Origin: Streptomyces sp. NRRL F-5123
GTDB taxonomy: Bacteria > Actinomycetota > Actinomycetes > Streptomycetales > Streptomycetaceae
Direction of reading: 5' to 3'
DNA: 64,000 bases
Assembly (NCBI RefSeq): GCF_000721495.1
Contig: NZ_JOHY01000012.1
Location: 124,001-188,000 of the forward strand
Position numbers and translations under genes: made by a program. This document shows, piece after piece, positions 26,171-33,562 of the stretch (position 1 is its first letter; every line of letters starts with the position of its first letter). The notes beneath the pieces are model-generated. The model did no database searches and was not told the DNA's origin. It saw nothing but the letters and a program-made list of their open reading frames with translations.

Positions 26171-26549
26171 CCATCCCGGCCGTCACTCTGCCGCACTGCG
26201 GCAGGGCACCCGCACCGATCGCCTCTTGGTGACGGCCGCGCCGCCATGCCAGGAACACGCGCGCAGCACAGGCCGAACTCGCCCTCTACGACAACCCCAA
26301 CGCCATCGAGGACGACACCTTCTGAACTCGCGGTCAACTTCGATGAGACACGTCAAACCTGGCCCTGAATCTGGCGGGAGCGCCGGAACGTCTTCTCCGG
26401 CCGCTGTTCGAGATCGTCGGGCCCCGGGTCAAGCTGCATCTCGACTCCGGCGCGGTGACGATCAGCGTCACCCTGCCCGCCCGGGCCTTGCCGGACCTGG
26501 CGTCGGCCGCCGGAAGGATCGAGGAGAGTGCGCCCGCACCCGGGCGAGA
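26171..26549. other. Gene remnants between the secreted protein and tRNA-Glu
   Basis: The plus strand holds two short stretches that read like pieces of proteins: a C-terminus AAQAELALYDNPNAIEDDTF ending in TGA near 26325, and LRPLFEIVGPRVKLHLDSG (about 26395-26455) running on toward the tRNA. Neither has a start. They are probably debris of the integrated element. No intact gene is seen. Confidence 0.4.
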
Positions 26550-26579
26550 TGCCGGGCGTGCAGGGTTTTGTGGTGCCCC
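26550..26579. repeat. 30-bp direct repeat at tRNA-Glu 3' end (att-like)
   Basis: This is identical to 23499-23528. It covers the encoded CCA and last tRNA bases and 20 bp beyond, the usual place of an actinobacterial attB core. Confidence 0.75.
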
Positions 26580-26646
26580 CAACGGGATTCGAACCCGTGC
26601 TACCGCCTTGAAAGGGCGGCGTCCTGGGCCACTAGACGATGAGGGC
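26571..26646 (-). tRNA. tRNA-Glu (anticodon TTC)
   Basis: The minus strand folds into a cloverleaf: acceptor GCCCTCA/TGGGGGC, T-arm ACGGGTTCGAATCCCGT, anticodon loop CTTTCAA with TTC complementary to 26610-26612. CCA is encoded (26571-26573). Confidence 0.95.
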
Positions 26647-26781
26647 TGAGGGCCTGCCGACGGGGCCTCGCGGCGCACGTCGGGGACGTCAGAAGCTTAG
26701 GGGATGGGCGGGGGGTTAGCCAAAACCCTTTCGGTGCGGCGGGGAGAGGGCGGGGGCGCGGGTGGGCGGGAGAATGGGCGG

Positions 26782-27132
26782 GTGCTGGAGATGAGCCGTG
26801 AGGAGTTCGAGGAGCTGGTCGGGGAAGCCCTCGACCGCATCCCCGTCGAGCTGACCCGCCTGATGGACAACGTCGCCGTCTTCGTCGAGGACGAGCCCGC
26901 CGCCGGGGACCCGGACCTGCTGGGGCTGTACGAGGGCACGCCGCTCACCGAGCGCGGGGAGTGGTACGCCGGGGTCCTCCCTGACCGCATCACCATCTAC
27001 CGCGGGCCGACCCTGCGGATGTGCGCGTCGCGGGAGGAGGTCGTGGAGGAGACGGAGATCACCGTCGTCCACGAGATCGCCCACCACTTCGGCATCGACG
27101 ACCGGCGACTGCACGAGCTGGGCTACGGGTAG
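26782..27132 (+). CDS. Metallopeptidase family protein (zincin_1)
   Basis: This 116-residue protein carries the minimal zincin motif HEIAHHFGID near the C-terminus, with a following acidic residue. GTG 26782 gives the MLEMSREEFEELV start and the usual length of this actinobacterial family; an earlier in-frame start at 26704 reads through low-complexity sequence. The fold resembles a compact metalloprotease, but no substrate is known. It is transcribed alone, divergent from tRNA-Glu. Confidence 0.88.
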   Translation: MLEMSREEFEELVGEALDRIPVELTRLMDNVAVFVEDEPAAGDPDLLGLYEGTPLTERGEWYAGVLPDRITIYRGPTLRMCASREEVVEETEITVVHEIAHHFGIDDRRLHELGYG

Positions 27133-27166
27133 GGGCGGCGGGTTACGGGGCGAGCCCCGGCCCCGG

Positions 27167-27302
27167 CCCCGGGCGGGCCCGCGGCCCCGGCTCCGGCCCT
27201 GCCTCGTCCCCGGGCGGGCCCGCGGCCCCGGCTCCGGCCCTGCCTCGTCCCCGGGCGGGCCCGCGGCCCCGGCTCCGGCCCTGCCCCGGCCCCGGGCGGG
27301 CC
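27167..27302. repeat. 41-bp tandem repeat, about 3.3 copies
   Basis: CCCCGGGCGG recurs at 27167, 27208, 27249 and 27290, exactly 41 bp apart, with nearly no differences. It lies in the 375-bp gap after the metallopeptidase gene, which holds nothing else I recognise. Confidence 0.93.
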
Positions 27303-27507
27303 CCCCGCCCCCCGGCTCGCACCGGGTCTCCGAGCGGGCGACGGACCGGGCTCCGGCCGGGCCGCTCCGAGGCCGCCCCAAGGCCGCGCCGACGCGGAAA
27401 CGCCGGCCCGCGTGTCCTGGCGGGCGCCACGGCGTTGGACACGGCGTCGTACGCCCGCAGCCCGCGTGCGCCGTCCCGCACCCGAGCCGAGCAGAGGTCC
27501 GTGCCCG

Positions 27508-28020
27508 ATGCCCGCAGCGCCCCCGCCCGAGCTCCCACCCCCGCCCCCACCTCCGTATCCGTACCGCAGGGGCGCCGCGTCCGTGCGGTCCGCCGTGCTG
27601 GTCGCGCTCCTCGCCGTCGGTGTCGCGGCGTGCGTGAGCGCGGGGGGTGAGCAAAGTCACCCCGCGCCGGTCACCGCGACCGGGAGCGCGGCCGTACGCG
27701 TCGGCGGGCATGCCGCGCCCGCGGAGGAGGCGCCGGGGCGCGGGCCCGTCGCGGAGGCGCCGTCCCGGGAGGCGGCGGGGGAGGGCTCGCCGTCGGCCCC
27801 CGCGAAGCCCGGCGGCCCCCGTACGCCCGCCCACCACCCCGTACCGCCCCGGGACGGCGCCTCCGAGCCGCAGCCCACCGCCGGGACCCCGCCCACCGCG
27901 GAGCCGCCGTCGAGTGCGGAGCCCCCGGTGGACGGGACGACCGCCGCGCCGCCCCCCGACGATCCGCCGTCCACGACCGCGCTGCCGGGCGGGTCCGGCG
28001 AGGACGCGCCCCAGCCCTGA
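27508..28020 (+). CDS. Proline-rich putative lipoprotein
   Basis: This 170-residue protein has a short cytoplasmic start with polyproline (ELPPPPPPPYPYRR), a membrane segment (SVRSAVLVALLAVGVAAC) ending in a lipobox-like VAAC, and a long disordered Pro/Ala/Glu/Ser-rich tail to the end. No globular domain is visible. ATG 27508 has AGAGG upstream. It could be a lipoprotein or a single-pass membrane protein with an extended extracellular tail. Function unknown. Confidence 0.65.
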   Translation: MPAAPPPELPPPPPPPYPYRRGAASVRSAVLVALLAVGVAACVSAGGEQSHPAPVTATGSAAVRVGGHAAPAEEAPGRGPVAEAPSREAAGEGSPSAPAKPGGPRTPAHHPVPPRDGASEPQPTAGTPPTAEPPSSAEPPVDGTTAAPPPDDPPSTTALPGGSGEDAPQP

Positions 28021-28048
28021 GCGCCCTGAGCGCGAACCGCCCGCGTCC

Positions 28049-28069
28049 CGTATCCTTGGCCTGGATACG
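28049..28069. terminator. 7-bp perfect inverted repeat after the proline-rich gene
   Basis: CGTATCC and GGATACG flank a 7-base loop, 29 bp after the stop codon. It fits a weak terminator or an operator ahead of the helicase gene. Confidence 0.5.
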
Positions 28070-28173
28070 CAGGTCGGCAGCCCTCCTCGAAAGGGATTCG
28101 CGAAAGCGGTGCGGCATGCGTATGCTGGTAGATCGTTTGATCCCCTGATCCCATTGCCTGGCGCCTGATCCGT

Positions 28174-28228
28174 AACGCGCCGCGTGGCGCGTTCCTCATC
28201 TCCTGTGGCTGACCGCATCGAGGCGGTC
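28174..28228 (+). promoter_or_regulatory. Two-hairpin leader of the DEAD-box helicase gene
   Basis: AACGCGCC/GGCGCGTT with a GCGT loop (28174-28193) and GACCGC/GCGGTC with a 6-base loop (28211-28228) are both perfect. They lie 58-113 bases before ATG 28287, well inside a likely long 5' leader. Such a leader could be a self-regulatory or cold-responsive element. Confidence 0.55.
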
Positions 28229-28286
28229 GTAAGCAAACCTGTGGAGCTGGCGCGTGCCGTAAGTCTCCGAGAGGTTTTGCTTTCGC

Positions 28287-30410
28287 ATGTCCCTTGACAA
28301 TGCCGACCGTTCCGCCATGCCCGAGTACGCCGCCGACGCGGCCGAGGTCACAGAAGAGGTCACCGGAGCGGTGGCCGCAGCGGTCACCGAAGCGGTGGAG
28401 CCCACCGGGCCCGCCGAGGCCGCCGAGTCCGGCGACCAGGCCGCCGACCAGCCCGCCGAGCCCGGCGTCACCTTCGCCGACCTCGGCCTGCCGGACGACA
28501 TCGTCCGCAAGCTGACCCAGAACGGCGTGGTCACCCCCTTCCCGATCCAGGCCGCGACGATCCCGGACGCCCTCGCCGGCCGCGACATCCTGGGCCGCGG
28601 CCGCACCGGCTCCGGCAAGACGCTGTCCTTCGGCCTGCCGCTGCTGACCCAGCTGGCCGGCGGCCGCACCGAGAAGCGCCACCCGCGCGGCGTCATCCTC
28701 ACCCCGACCCGCGAGCTGGCCATGCAGGTCGCCGACGCGCTCCAGCCGTACGGCGACGTCCTCGGCCTGAAGATGAAGGTCGTCTGCGGCGGCACGTCCA
28801 TGCAGAACCAGATCTACGCCCTGGAGCGCGGCGTCGACGTCCTCGTCGCCACGCCCGGCCGGCTGCGCGACCTGATCAACCGCGGCGCGGCGATCCTCGA
28901 CCAGGTGCGGATCGCCGTCCTGGACGAGGCCGACCAGATGTCCGACATGGGCTTCCTGCCCGAGGTCACCGAGATCCTCGACCTCGTCCCGGCCGGCGGC
29001 CAGCGGCTGCTGTTCTCCGCGACGCTGGAGAACGAGATCGACACCCTCGTCAAGCGCTACCTGGTGAGCCCGGTCACGCACGAGGTCGATGCCGCCCAGG
29101 GCGCGGTCACCACCATGACCCACCACGTGCTGGTCGTGAAGCCCAAGGACAAGGCCCCGGTCACCGCCGCGATCGCCGCCCGCAAGGGCCGCACCATCAT
29201 CTTCGTCCGCACCCAGATGGGCGCCGACCGCGTCGCCGAGCAGCTCATCGAGTCCGGCGTGCGCGCCGACGCGCTGCACGGCGGCATGACCCAGGGCGCG
29301 CGCACCCGCACCCTGGAGGACTTCAAGCACGGGCAGGTCAACGTCCTGGTCGCGACCGACGTCGCCGCGCGCGGCATCCACGTCGACGGCATCGACCTGG
29401 TGCTGAACGTCGACCCGGCCGGCGACCACAAGGACTACCTGCACCGCAGCGGCCGCACCGCGCGCGCCGGGCGCTCCGGCACCGTCGTGTCGCTGGCCCT
29501 GCCGCACCAGCGCAAGCAGATCTTCCGGCTGATGGAGGACGCGGGCGTCGACGCCTCGCGGCACATCATCGGCGGCGCGGGCGTCTTCGACGAGGACGTG
29601 GCCAAGATCACCGGCGCCCGCTCGCTGACCGACGTCCAGGCCGACGCCGTCCACAGCGCCGCCGCCCAGGCCGAGCGCGAGGTCGCCGACCTCACCCGGC
29701 AGCTGGAGCGCGTCCAGCGCCGCGCCGCGGAACTGCGCGAGGAGGCCGACCGCCTCACCGCCCGCTCCGCCCGCGAGCGCGGCGAGGACCCGGACGAGGC
29801 GATCGCGGCGAAGGCCGCCGAGGCCGCGGAGGCGCTGGCCGCCGCGACGGTTCCCGAGCCGCAGCCCGCTCCGGCGTACCAGCGCCGCGACGACCGCGGC
29901 AACTTCGACCGCCGCCGCGACGACCGCCGCGACGATCGGCGTGACGACCGCCGCGACGACCGCCGTCCGTCCTCGTCCTCGTACGAGCGGCGTGACTCCC
30001 GTCCGTCCTCGTCCTCCTACGAGCGCCGCGACTCCCGTCCGTCGTCCTCGTCCTCGTACGAGCGCCGGGACGCGCGTCCCGCGTACGGCAACCGTGACGA
30101 CCGCCGTCCGTCGTCGTCCTCGTACGAGCGCCGGGACGCGCGTCCCGCGTACGGCAACCGTGACGACCGCCGGGACTCCCGTCCGTCCTACGGCAACCGT
30201 GACGACCGCCGCCCGGCCTACGGCCGCCGCGACGACTCCCGCCCGTCGTACGGCAACCGTGACGACCGCCGTCCGTCCTCCTACGACCGCGACCGGCGCG
30301 ACGACCGCCGCCCGTCCTCGTCGCCGTCGTCCTCGTACGACCGCCGCGACGACTCCCGCCCCACCTACACCCGCGACGACCGCAAGCCCCGCTGGAAGCG
30401 CAACGGCTGA
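28287..30410 (+). CDS. DEAD-box ATP-dependent RNA helicase
   Basis: This 707-residue protein has the helicase core with Q motif (FADLGLPDDIVRKLTQNGVV, PFPIQ), motif I TGSGKT (107-112), Ia PTRELA, DEAD (213-216), SAT and HRSGRTARAG. The N-terminal 60 residues are acidic and Ala-rich. After a coiled segment (about 460-510), residues from about 535 form an RD/RS-rich disordered tail with repeated SSSSYERRDxRP and YGNRDDRR units, expected to bind RNA. ATG 28287 has GAGAGG upstream. It probably helps ribosome assembly or cold adaptation. Confidence 0.95.
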   Translation: MSLDNADRSAMPEYAADAAEVTEEVTGAVAAAVTEAVEPTGPAEAAESGDQAADQPAEPGVTFADLGLPDDIVRKLTQNGVVTPFPIQAATIPDALAGRDILGRGRTGSGKTLSFGLPLLTQLAGGRTEKRHPRGVILTPTRELAMQVADALQPYGDVLGLKMKVVCGGTSMQNQIYALERGVDVLVATPGRLRDLINRGAAILDQVRIAVLDEADQMSDMGFLPEVTEILDLVPAGGQRLLFSATLENEIDTLVKRYLVSPVTHEVDAAQGAVTTMTHHVLVVKPKDKAPVTAAIAARKGRTIIFVRTQMGADRVAEQLIESGVRADALHGGMTQGARTRTLEDFKHGQVNVLVATDVAARGIHVDGIDLVLNVDPAGDHKDYLHRSGRTARAGRSGTVVSLALPHQRKQIFRLMEDAGVDASRHIIGGAGVFDEDVAKITGARSLTDVQADAVHSAAAQAEREVADLTRQLERVQRRAAELREEADRLTARSARERGEDPDEAIAAKAAEAAEALAAATVPEPQPAPAYQRRDDRGNFDRRRDDRRDDRRDDRRDDRRPSSSSYERRDSRPSSSSYERRDSRPSSSSSYERRDARPAYGNRDDRRPSSSSYERRDARPAYGNRDDRRDSRPSYGNRDDRRPAYGRRDDSRPSYGNRDDRRPSSYDRDRRDDRRPSSSPSSSYDRRDDSRPTYTRDDRKPRWKRNG
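29890..30390. repeat. Irregular repeats encoding the helicase RD/RS tail
   Basis: Short units encoding SSSSYERRD and YGNRDDRR recur with small changes through this stretch; CGACGACCGCCGTCCGTC-like sequence returns many times. They are in frame and part of the helicase gene. Confidence 0.85.
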
Positions 30411-30423
30411 CCCCACCCCACCG

Positions 30424-30454
30424 CCGGGTGCCGGGGCCCCGCCCCGACACCCGG
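30424..30454 (+). terminator. Helicase terminator
   Basis: CCGGGTGCCGGGGC pairs with GCCCCGACACCCGG with one mismatch, 14 bp after the stop codon and before tRNA-Lys. Confidence 0.8.
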
Positions 30455-30500
30455 TAACCCTGCTGAGCCGCCCCGGCGACCCGGTTATGCTGTCGGGTGC

Positions 30501-30573
30501 GGGCCGTTAGCTCAATTGGCAGAGCAGTGGACTTTTAATCCATTGGTTGTGGGTTCGAGTCCCACACGGCCTA
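30501..30573 (+). tRNA. tRNA-Lys (anticodon TTT), prophage attachment gene
   Basis: The cloverleaf has acceptor GGGCCGT/ACGGCCT, D-arm GCTC/GAGC, anticodon loop CTTTTAA (TTT at 30534-30536) and T-arm GTGGGTTCGAGTCCCAC. CCA is not encoded (CCG follows). The 5' part is chromosomal; from 30530 on the sequence is supplied by the prophage att copy, which restores the gene. Confidence 0.97.
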
Positions 30574-30576
30574 CCG
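30530..30576. other. attL core (47 bp)
   Basis: It is identical to 62648-62694 and starts in the tRNA-Lys anticodon arm (GACTTTTAATCC), ending three bases past the tRNA. Flanking bases differ on both sides. Confidence 0.97.
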
Positions 30577-30579
30577 ATG

Positions 30580-30612
30580 GGCCCCAGGTCAGAGCACAAG
30601 TGACCTGGGGCC
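30580..30612. terminator. Hairpin just inside the prophage left end
   Basis: GGCCCCAGGTCA and its perfect complement flank a 9-base loop. It probably ends tRNA-Lys transcription in the lysogen, replacing the chromosomal terminator moved to 62732-62765. Confidence 0.75.
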
Positions 30613-30641
30613 TTCGGCGTTTCCAGGGCCCTAGAGATCAA

Positions 30642-30664
30642 CTGCTGGCCCGCTGCTGGCCCGA
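30642..30664 (+). promoter_or_regulatory. Candidate integrase arm-type site, left
   Basis: Two tandem CTGCTGGCCCG units followed by A, 66 bp inside attL. The same 23 bp occurs in the same orientation 149 bp inside attR (62477-62499), as expected of arm-type integrase sites flanking attP. Confidence 0.65.
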
Positions 30665-30864
30665 GAGGTCGGCGATCATGCCCGGCCTCCTCCTACCAAC
30701 GAAAGCCGGAGTAAGCCCTCATAGAGCCCCGCTGCCGCCGTCCACCGAGCCCTGGAGCGGCGTCTGCCCTGCTCCCAGGGCGTGCTGTCGCGCCCAGCAC
30801 GAGCCCGCCGAAGGGGTGGAGAGACGGGGCCGACCGGGCCTCGCGTCGCGAGAGGAGTACCACC

Positions 30865-30984
30865 ATGATCATGTGCACGGCCTGCCGCCACGAGACGGTT
30901 GCCCACGCCCAGATCGACGGTCACTGCGAGATGTGCCCTACCTGCACGGCCGAGAGGGAGCAGCAGGCGAAGGCCAGCAAGTAG
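30865..30984 (+). CDS. 39-residue putative zinc-ribbon protein
   Basis: This tiny protein (MIMCTACRHETVAHAQ...) has CTAC near its start and HCEMCPTC in the middle, a likely zinc-binding arrangement, and a basic tail. GAGGAG lies eight bases before the ATG. A strong terminator follows at 31004. It is the first gene inside attL and the only plus-strand one there. The function is unknown; small phage zinc proteins often modify host machinery, but that is inference. Confidence 0.6.
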   Translation: MIMCTACRHETVAHAQIDGHCEMCPTCTAEREQQAKASK

Positions 30985-31003
30985 CACCCCGGGCATGACG
31001 AAG

Positions 31004-31038
31004 GCCCCGGTCGCCGCGGTGTTCGCGGCGGCCGGGGC
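31004..31038. terminator. Bidirectional terminator between convergent phage genes
   Basis: A 14-bp stem (GCCCCGGTCGCCGC with GCGGCGGCCGGGGC, one G-T pair) lies between the convergent genes ending at 30984 and 31053. Confidence 0.85.
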
Positions 31039-31052
31039 CGGGTGCTGCTGGG

Positions 31053-31184
31053 TCAGCGGCTGCTGGTTGGGGCGGTGAGGATGAAGCCCCGCACGGGGCG
31101 GTCGTCGCCCTGCCGCAGCCGCTCCAGCCGGGCCTGCTCAAGCCGCTTCATCAGGTCCCCGTACCTGGGGTCGATCCACTCCAC
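31053..31184 (-). CDS. 43-residue phage protein
   Basis: It starts at GTG with a near-perfect GGAAGGAGGG seven bases upstream. The product (MEWIDPRYGDLMKRLEQARL...) is a basic helix-forming peptide ending LTAPTSSR. It is the last gene of the minus-strand left-end cluster. No family recognised. Confidence 0.6.
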   Translation of the reverse strand: MEWIDPRYGDLMKRLEQARLERLRQGDDRPVRGFILTAPTSSR

Positions 31185-31203
31185 GGGGCGCCCTCCTTCC
31201 TGC

Positions 31204-31680
31204 TCAGACCAGGGCCGACAGGGCAATGCTCGGCTGGGGCTCGATCGGACCGCATTTCGGCGAGTGCCCACAGCTCGCCGCCACCGGCACGCTCGTGTCC
31301 GACGGGGGCATCCACAGCTCCGCATCCGGGACGAACCCCTCCGCGAGCATGAGCACCACCGTCCGCTCGATGACGTCGGGCCCCTGCCGGGCCGTGTCCG
31401 GGCGCTCCGGGTAGTGGTGCACGAACACCCCCAGGCGGTCGCACAGCCGCGCGTACACCGCGGTGTGGAGGACCAGGGCGTGCCAGCCCTCGTCGACCGT
31501 CCGGGACGGCGCGATCGGCACGAGCGGGTTGCGGGCCGCGGTCGCGACGAACGCGAGCGCCTGGTCCACGATCCGGCCGGCCGTGTCCTCGGCCATGCCC
31601 GGGTTGTTGTCGAGCACCGTGGCGGTGACGGCCGCACGTTCCTCCGGTGGCAGCAGGGCGGCCGGGTCCGCTACGAGCAT
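31204..31680 (-). CDS. Conserved-type phage protein, function unknown
   Basis: This 158-residue protein has a helical N-terminal half (LPPEERAAVTATVLDNNPG) and a motif-like centre SRTVDEGWHALVLHTAVYAR then LGVFVHHYPERPD, where the spaced Trp/His residues suggest a metal or haem site. The C-terminus has CGHSPKCG. ATG 31680 has GAGGAG upstream. I have seen similar DEGWHALVLHT sequences in actinobacterial proteins but know no function. Confidence 0.65.
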   Translation of the reverse strand: MLVADPAALLPPEERAAVTATVLDNNPGMAEDTAGRIVDQALAFVATAARNPLVPIAPSRTVDEGWHALVLHTAVYARLCDRLGVFVHHYPERPDTARQGPDVIERTVVLMLAEGFVPDAELWMPPSDTSVPVAASCGHSPKCGPIEPQPSIALSALV

Positions 31681-31731
31681 GTTCTTCTCCTCAGGGTGTG
31701 GTGGCTTCGTGCAGTTGGGGCTGGGTGACGG

Positions 31732-31848
31732 CTACATGAACACCTTGTGCGACGGCAGCCGCGGGGCGGGTTCTTGCGGTTCCGGGGCTGGCTCCGGATC
31801 GGCCGCGGGCTCGTCGGGCTGCGCCGGGGCGGGCGCGGGTTCGGCCAT
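31732..31848 (-). CDS. 38-residue Pro/Ala/Glu-rich phage peptide
   Basis: ATG 31848 has GAGGAGA upstream. The product is an acidic Pro/Ala-rich chain (MAEPAPAPAQPDEPAADPEP...) ending RLPSHKVFM. It is probably disordered. It is kept as a gene for its ribosome site and its tight fit in the cluster. Confidence 0.45.
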   Translation of the reverse strand: MAEPAPAPAQPDEPAADPEPAPEPQEPAPRLPSHKVFM

Positions 31849-31953
31849 GCTCGTCTCCTCGTGTGGGTGGGCGGGGTGCCTGCGCAGCCCGGCGCGGGGG
31901 TCCGGGCCGCGCAGGCGAGGGGCCCGGCGGCCGCTGACCCGCCGGGCCCCGTC

Positions 31954-32133
31954 TCAGGTGGTGCGCCGGACGTGCGGCGCCGGGCCGCAGTCGCTCGCGC
32001 TCCGGTGCCACAGCACGTCGGGGCTCGCGCTCGTGCCGTGGTCGACGGGGATGTGCAGCGCGCCGCCGCGCGCGACCGGCCGGCCGCAGCGGTGACACCG
32101 GGGCTGCGCCGTCGAGGCACGCTCTGCGGCCAT
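31954..32133 (-). CDS. 59-residue phage protein with CxxC
   Basis: ATG 32133 overlaps the stop of the upstream gene as TGATG, so it is probably coupled. PRCHRCGRPVARGGALHIPV holds one CxxC pair and a later HRSASDCG adds His/Cys, suggesting zinc binding. No family recognised. Confidence 0.55.
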   Translation of the reverse strand: MAAERASTAQPRCHRCGRPVARGGALHIPVDHGTSASPDVLWHRSASDCGPAPHVRRTT

Positions 32134-32342
32134 CACGCGCGCCCCAGGGCAGCCGACTCGGCTACCTCATGCGCACGGAGGCACTCCTCAGCGTCGCGGC
32201 ACCAGAGCATCCTGGTCTGCCGCCCGTCGTCGTCGACCCCCACGGAGACAGTCCAGTCCGTCGTCTCCCGCCCGCACAACACGCACTCGCGGGGCTCCGG
32301 CTTGGCCAGCGCTGCGCCGGACGGCTCCGGCGTGCCGGTCAT
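32133..32342 (-). CDS. 69-residue phage zinc-finger-like protein
   Basis: CVLCGRETTDWTVSVGVDDD then RMLWCRDAEECLRAHE gives four spaced cysteines of a zinc-ribbon type. Its ATG overlaps the stop of the upstream gene (ATGA), continuing the run of coupled small genes. Function unknown. Confidence 0.6.
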   Translation of the reverse strand: MTGTPEPSGAALAKPEPRECVLCGRETTDWTVSVGVDDDGRQTRMLWCRDAEECLRAHEVAESAALGRA

Positions 32343-32560
32343 GACACGGCCTCCGGTAGCAACTGCACCAGGCGGCGGACCACGGCGACCGGGAGCGGGG
32401 GGACGTAGACGTACTCCTCCGACTCGCTCCAGTTCGTCCAGCGTGTGATCCGGCGCAGAAGGTCGGGGTCAGTGTCGAGGGCGGCGAGCAGGTCTTGGAG
32501 ATCGGCTGCGGCTTGACGACCGGCCGTCACCTCAATGCTGTCGGACTGTAAGGTCTCCAC
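32339..32560 (-). CDS. 73-residue phage protein, first of the left minus cluster
   Basis: GTG 32560 has GGAAGGGG upstream; a longer frame from 32725 lacks one. The product (RQAAADLQDLLAALDTDPDL...VAVVRRLVQLLPEAVS) is helical. Codon 4 is a TTA leucine (32549-32551), rare in these genomes, so bldA could affect it. The gap to 32815 presumably contains divergent promoters. No family recognised. Confidence 0.55.
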   Translation of the reverse strand: METLQSDSIEVTAGRQAAADLQDLLAALDTDPDLLRRITRWTNWSESEEYVYVPPLPVAVVRRLVQLLPEAVS

Positions 32561-32814
32561 TGCTGCGCCCCTTCCGGCGTGGCCTCGCCCCGGGCCTGGA
32601 CCGCCGCGGGGCACTTCTGTGCCCGCCCCCATCGGCGCGAGGGCGGGCGCCTCCTCGACGCTAGGCAGCGCGGGTTCGCACGCGCCATCAACTAGCACGA
32701 ACTTGCACGGCAATTGGCCAACCACCTGTGCGCCGGTAGTGCGCCCTTGACCCGCTCACCCGCACGAACGAACGTGCTGCAAGTACGTGTTAGCAGCGGC
32801 GTATTGGAGAGGCC

Positions 32815-33057
32815 ATGAAGCTACGGTTCATCGGAATCGACCCGAACACCGACGGTGCGAACTGCCCGCGGGTCTGGGTCAACGACGAGGCGCAGGAGTT
32901 CGTCTTCCAAGGATGGGAGGCCGACGAGGAGCTGACCGACAAGGTCAGGTCGACCGGCCCCCTCCCGGACGGCGAGACTGTCGTCCGCATCCCCATGAGG
33001 ATGGTGCGCATTCTGAGGGAGGCATGTGATGCAGCCGAAGGCCTGGACATTCGATGA
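32815..33057 (+). CDS. Small protein preceding DUF6879
   Basis: This 80-residue protein (MKLRFIGIDPNTDGANCPRV...VVRIPMRMVRILREACDAAE) resembles the short beta-rich proteins often found before DUF6879/XRE pairs in Streptomyces. ATG 32815 has GAGAGG upstream. Its 3' end overlaps the DUF6879 gene by 29 bases. It probably acts with its two neighbours. Function unknown. Confidence 0.7.
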   Translation: MKLRFIGIDPNTDGANCPRVWVNDEAQEFVFQGWEADEELTDKVRSTGPLPDGETVVRIPMRMVRILREACDAAEGLDIR

Positions 33058-33547
33058 CCTGCTGGCCGGCGCCACCACGTCGGCCGTGCACCTGGAGATG
33101 CGCGACGTCTACTACTCCAACCCCCGGTTCGAGGAGTGGCGCAACGGTGCTCTGGTCGACTGGGACAACCGCGGCTCTTGGTGGCGTCCCTTTCACCAGG
33201 ACATCGCCGATGCCGTCGCCCGCGGTGTCACGGTCCGCCGCGCTCGGGTGATCTCGGAGCCGGTCACCGAGTACATCCGGTGGGAGCACTACGTCACCGA
33301 GGCGAACGTCCGCGCAGGCGAGCAGGTGCGGTGGCTGCCCCGCGAGCAGACCGCCGACCTGCTCATGCCCGGTCGCGACTTCTGGGTTTTCGACAACCAG
33401 GTCATCCGGCTCGGATCCTTCGCGGGCAACGGCGACTTCCTCGGCGACGACTACAGCGACGACCCAGCGCTCGTCGAACTGAACGCCGCGGCGTTCGAGC
33501 GGGTATGGGAACGCGCCATCCCCCACCAGGACTACAAGATCAAGTAG
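33029..33547 (+). CDS. DUF6879 family protein
   Basis: This 172-residue protein has the DUF6879 pattern: FDDLLAGATTSAVHLEMRDVY, DWDNRGSWWRPFHQDI, ARVISEPVTEYIRWEHYVT, EQVRWLPRE and DFWVFDN. In Streptomyces such genes lie next to XRE/DUF5753 regulators, as here. Their activity is not established. ATG 33029 has GGGAGG upstream. It is an unusual cargo for a prophage and may be a fitness (moron) gene. Confidence 0.85.
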   Translation: MQPKAWTFDDLLAGATTSAVHLEMRDVYYSNPRFEEWRNGALVDWDNRGSWWRPFHQDIADAVARGVTVRRARVISEPVTEYIRWEHYVTEANVRAGEQVRWLPREQTADLLMPGRDFWVFDNQVIRLGSFAGNGDFLGDDYSDDPALVELNAAAFERVWERAIPHQDYKIK

Positions 33548-33562
33548 CGGACACTAAGCACC

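Noticed and set aside
31053..32560. Toxin-antitoxin module among the small left-end phage genes
   Set aside because: None shows a recognisable toxin (RelE, PIN, Fic, MazF) or antitoxin fold; pairing alone is not evidence.
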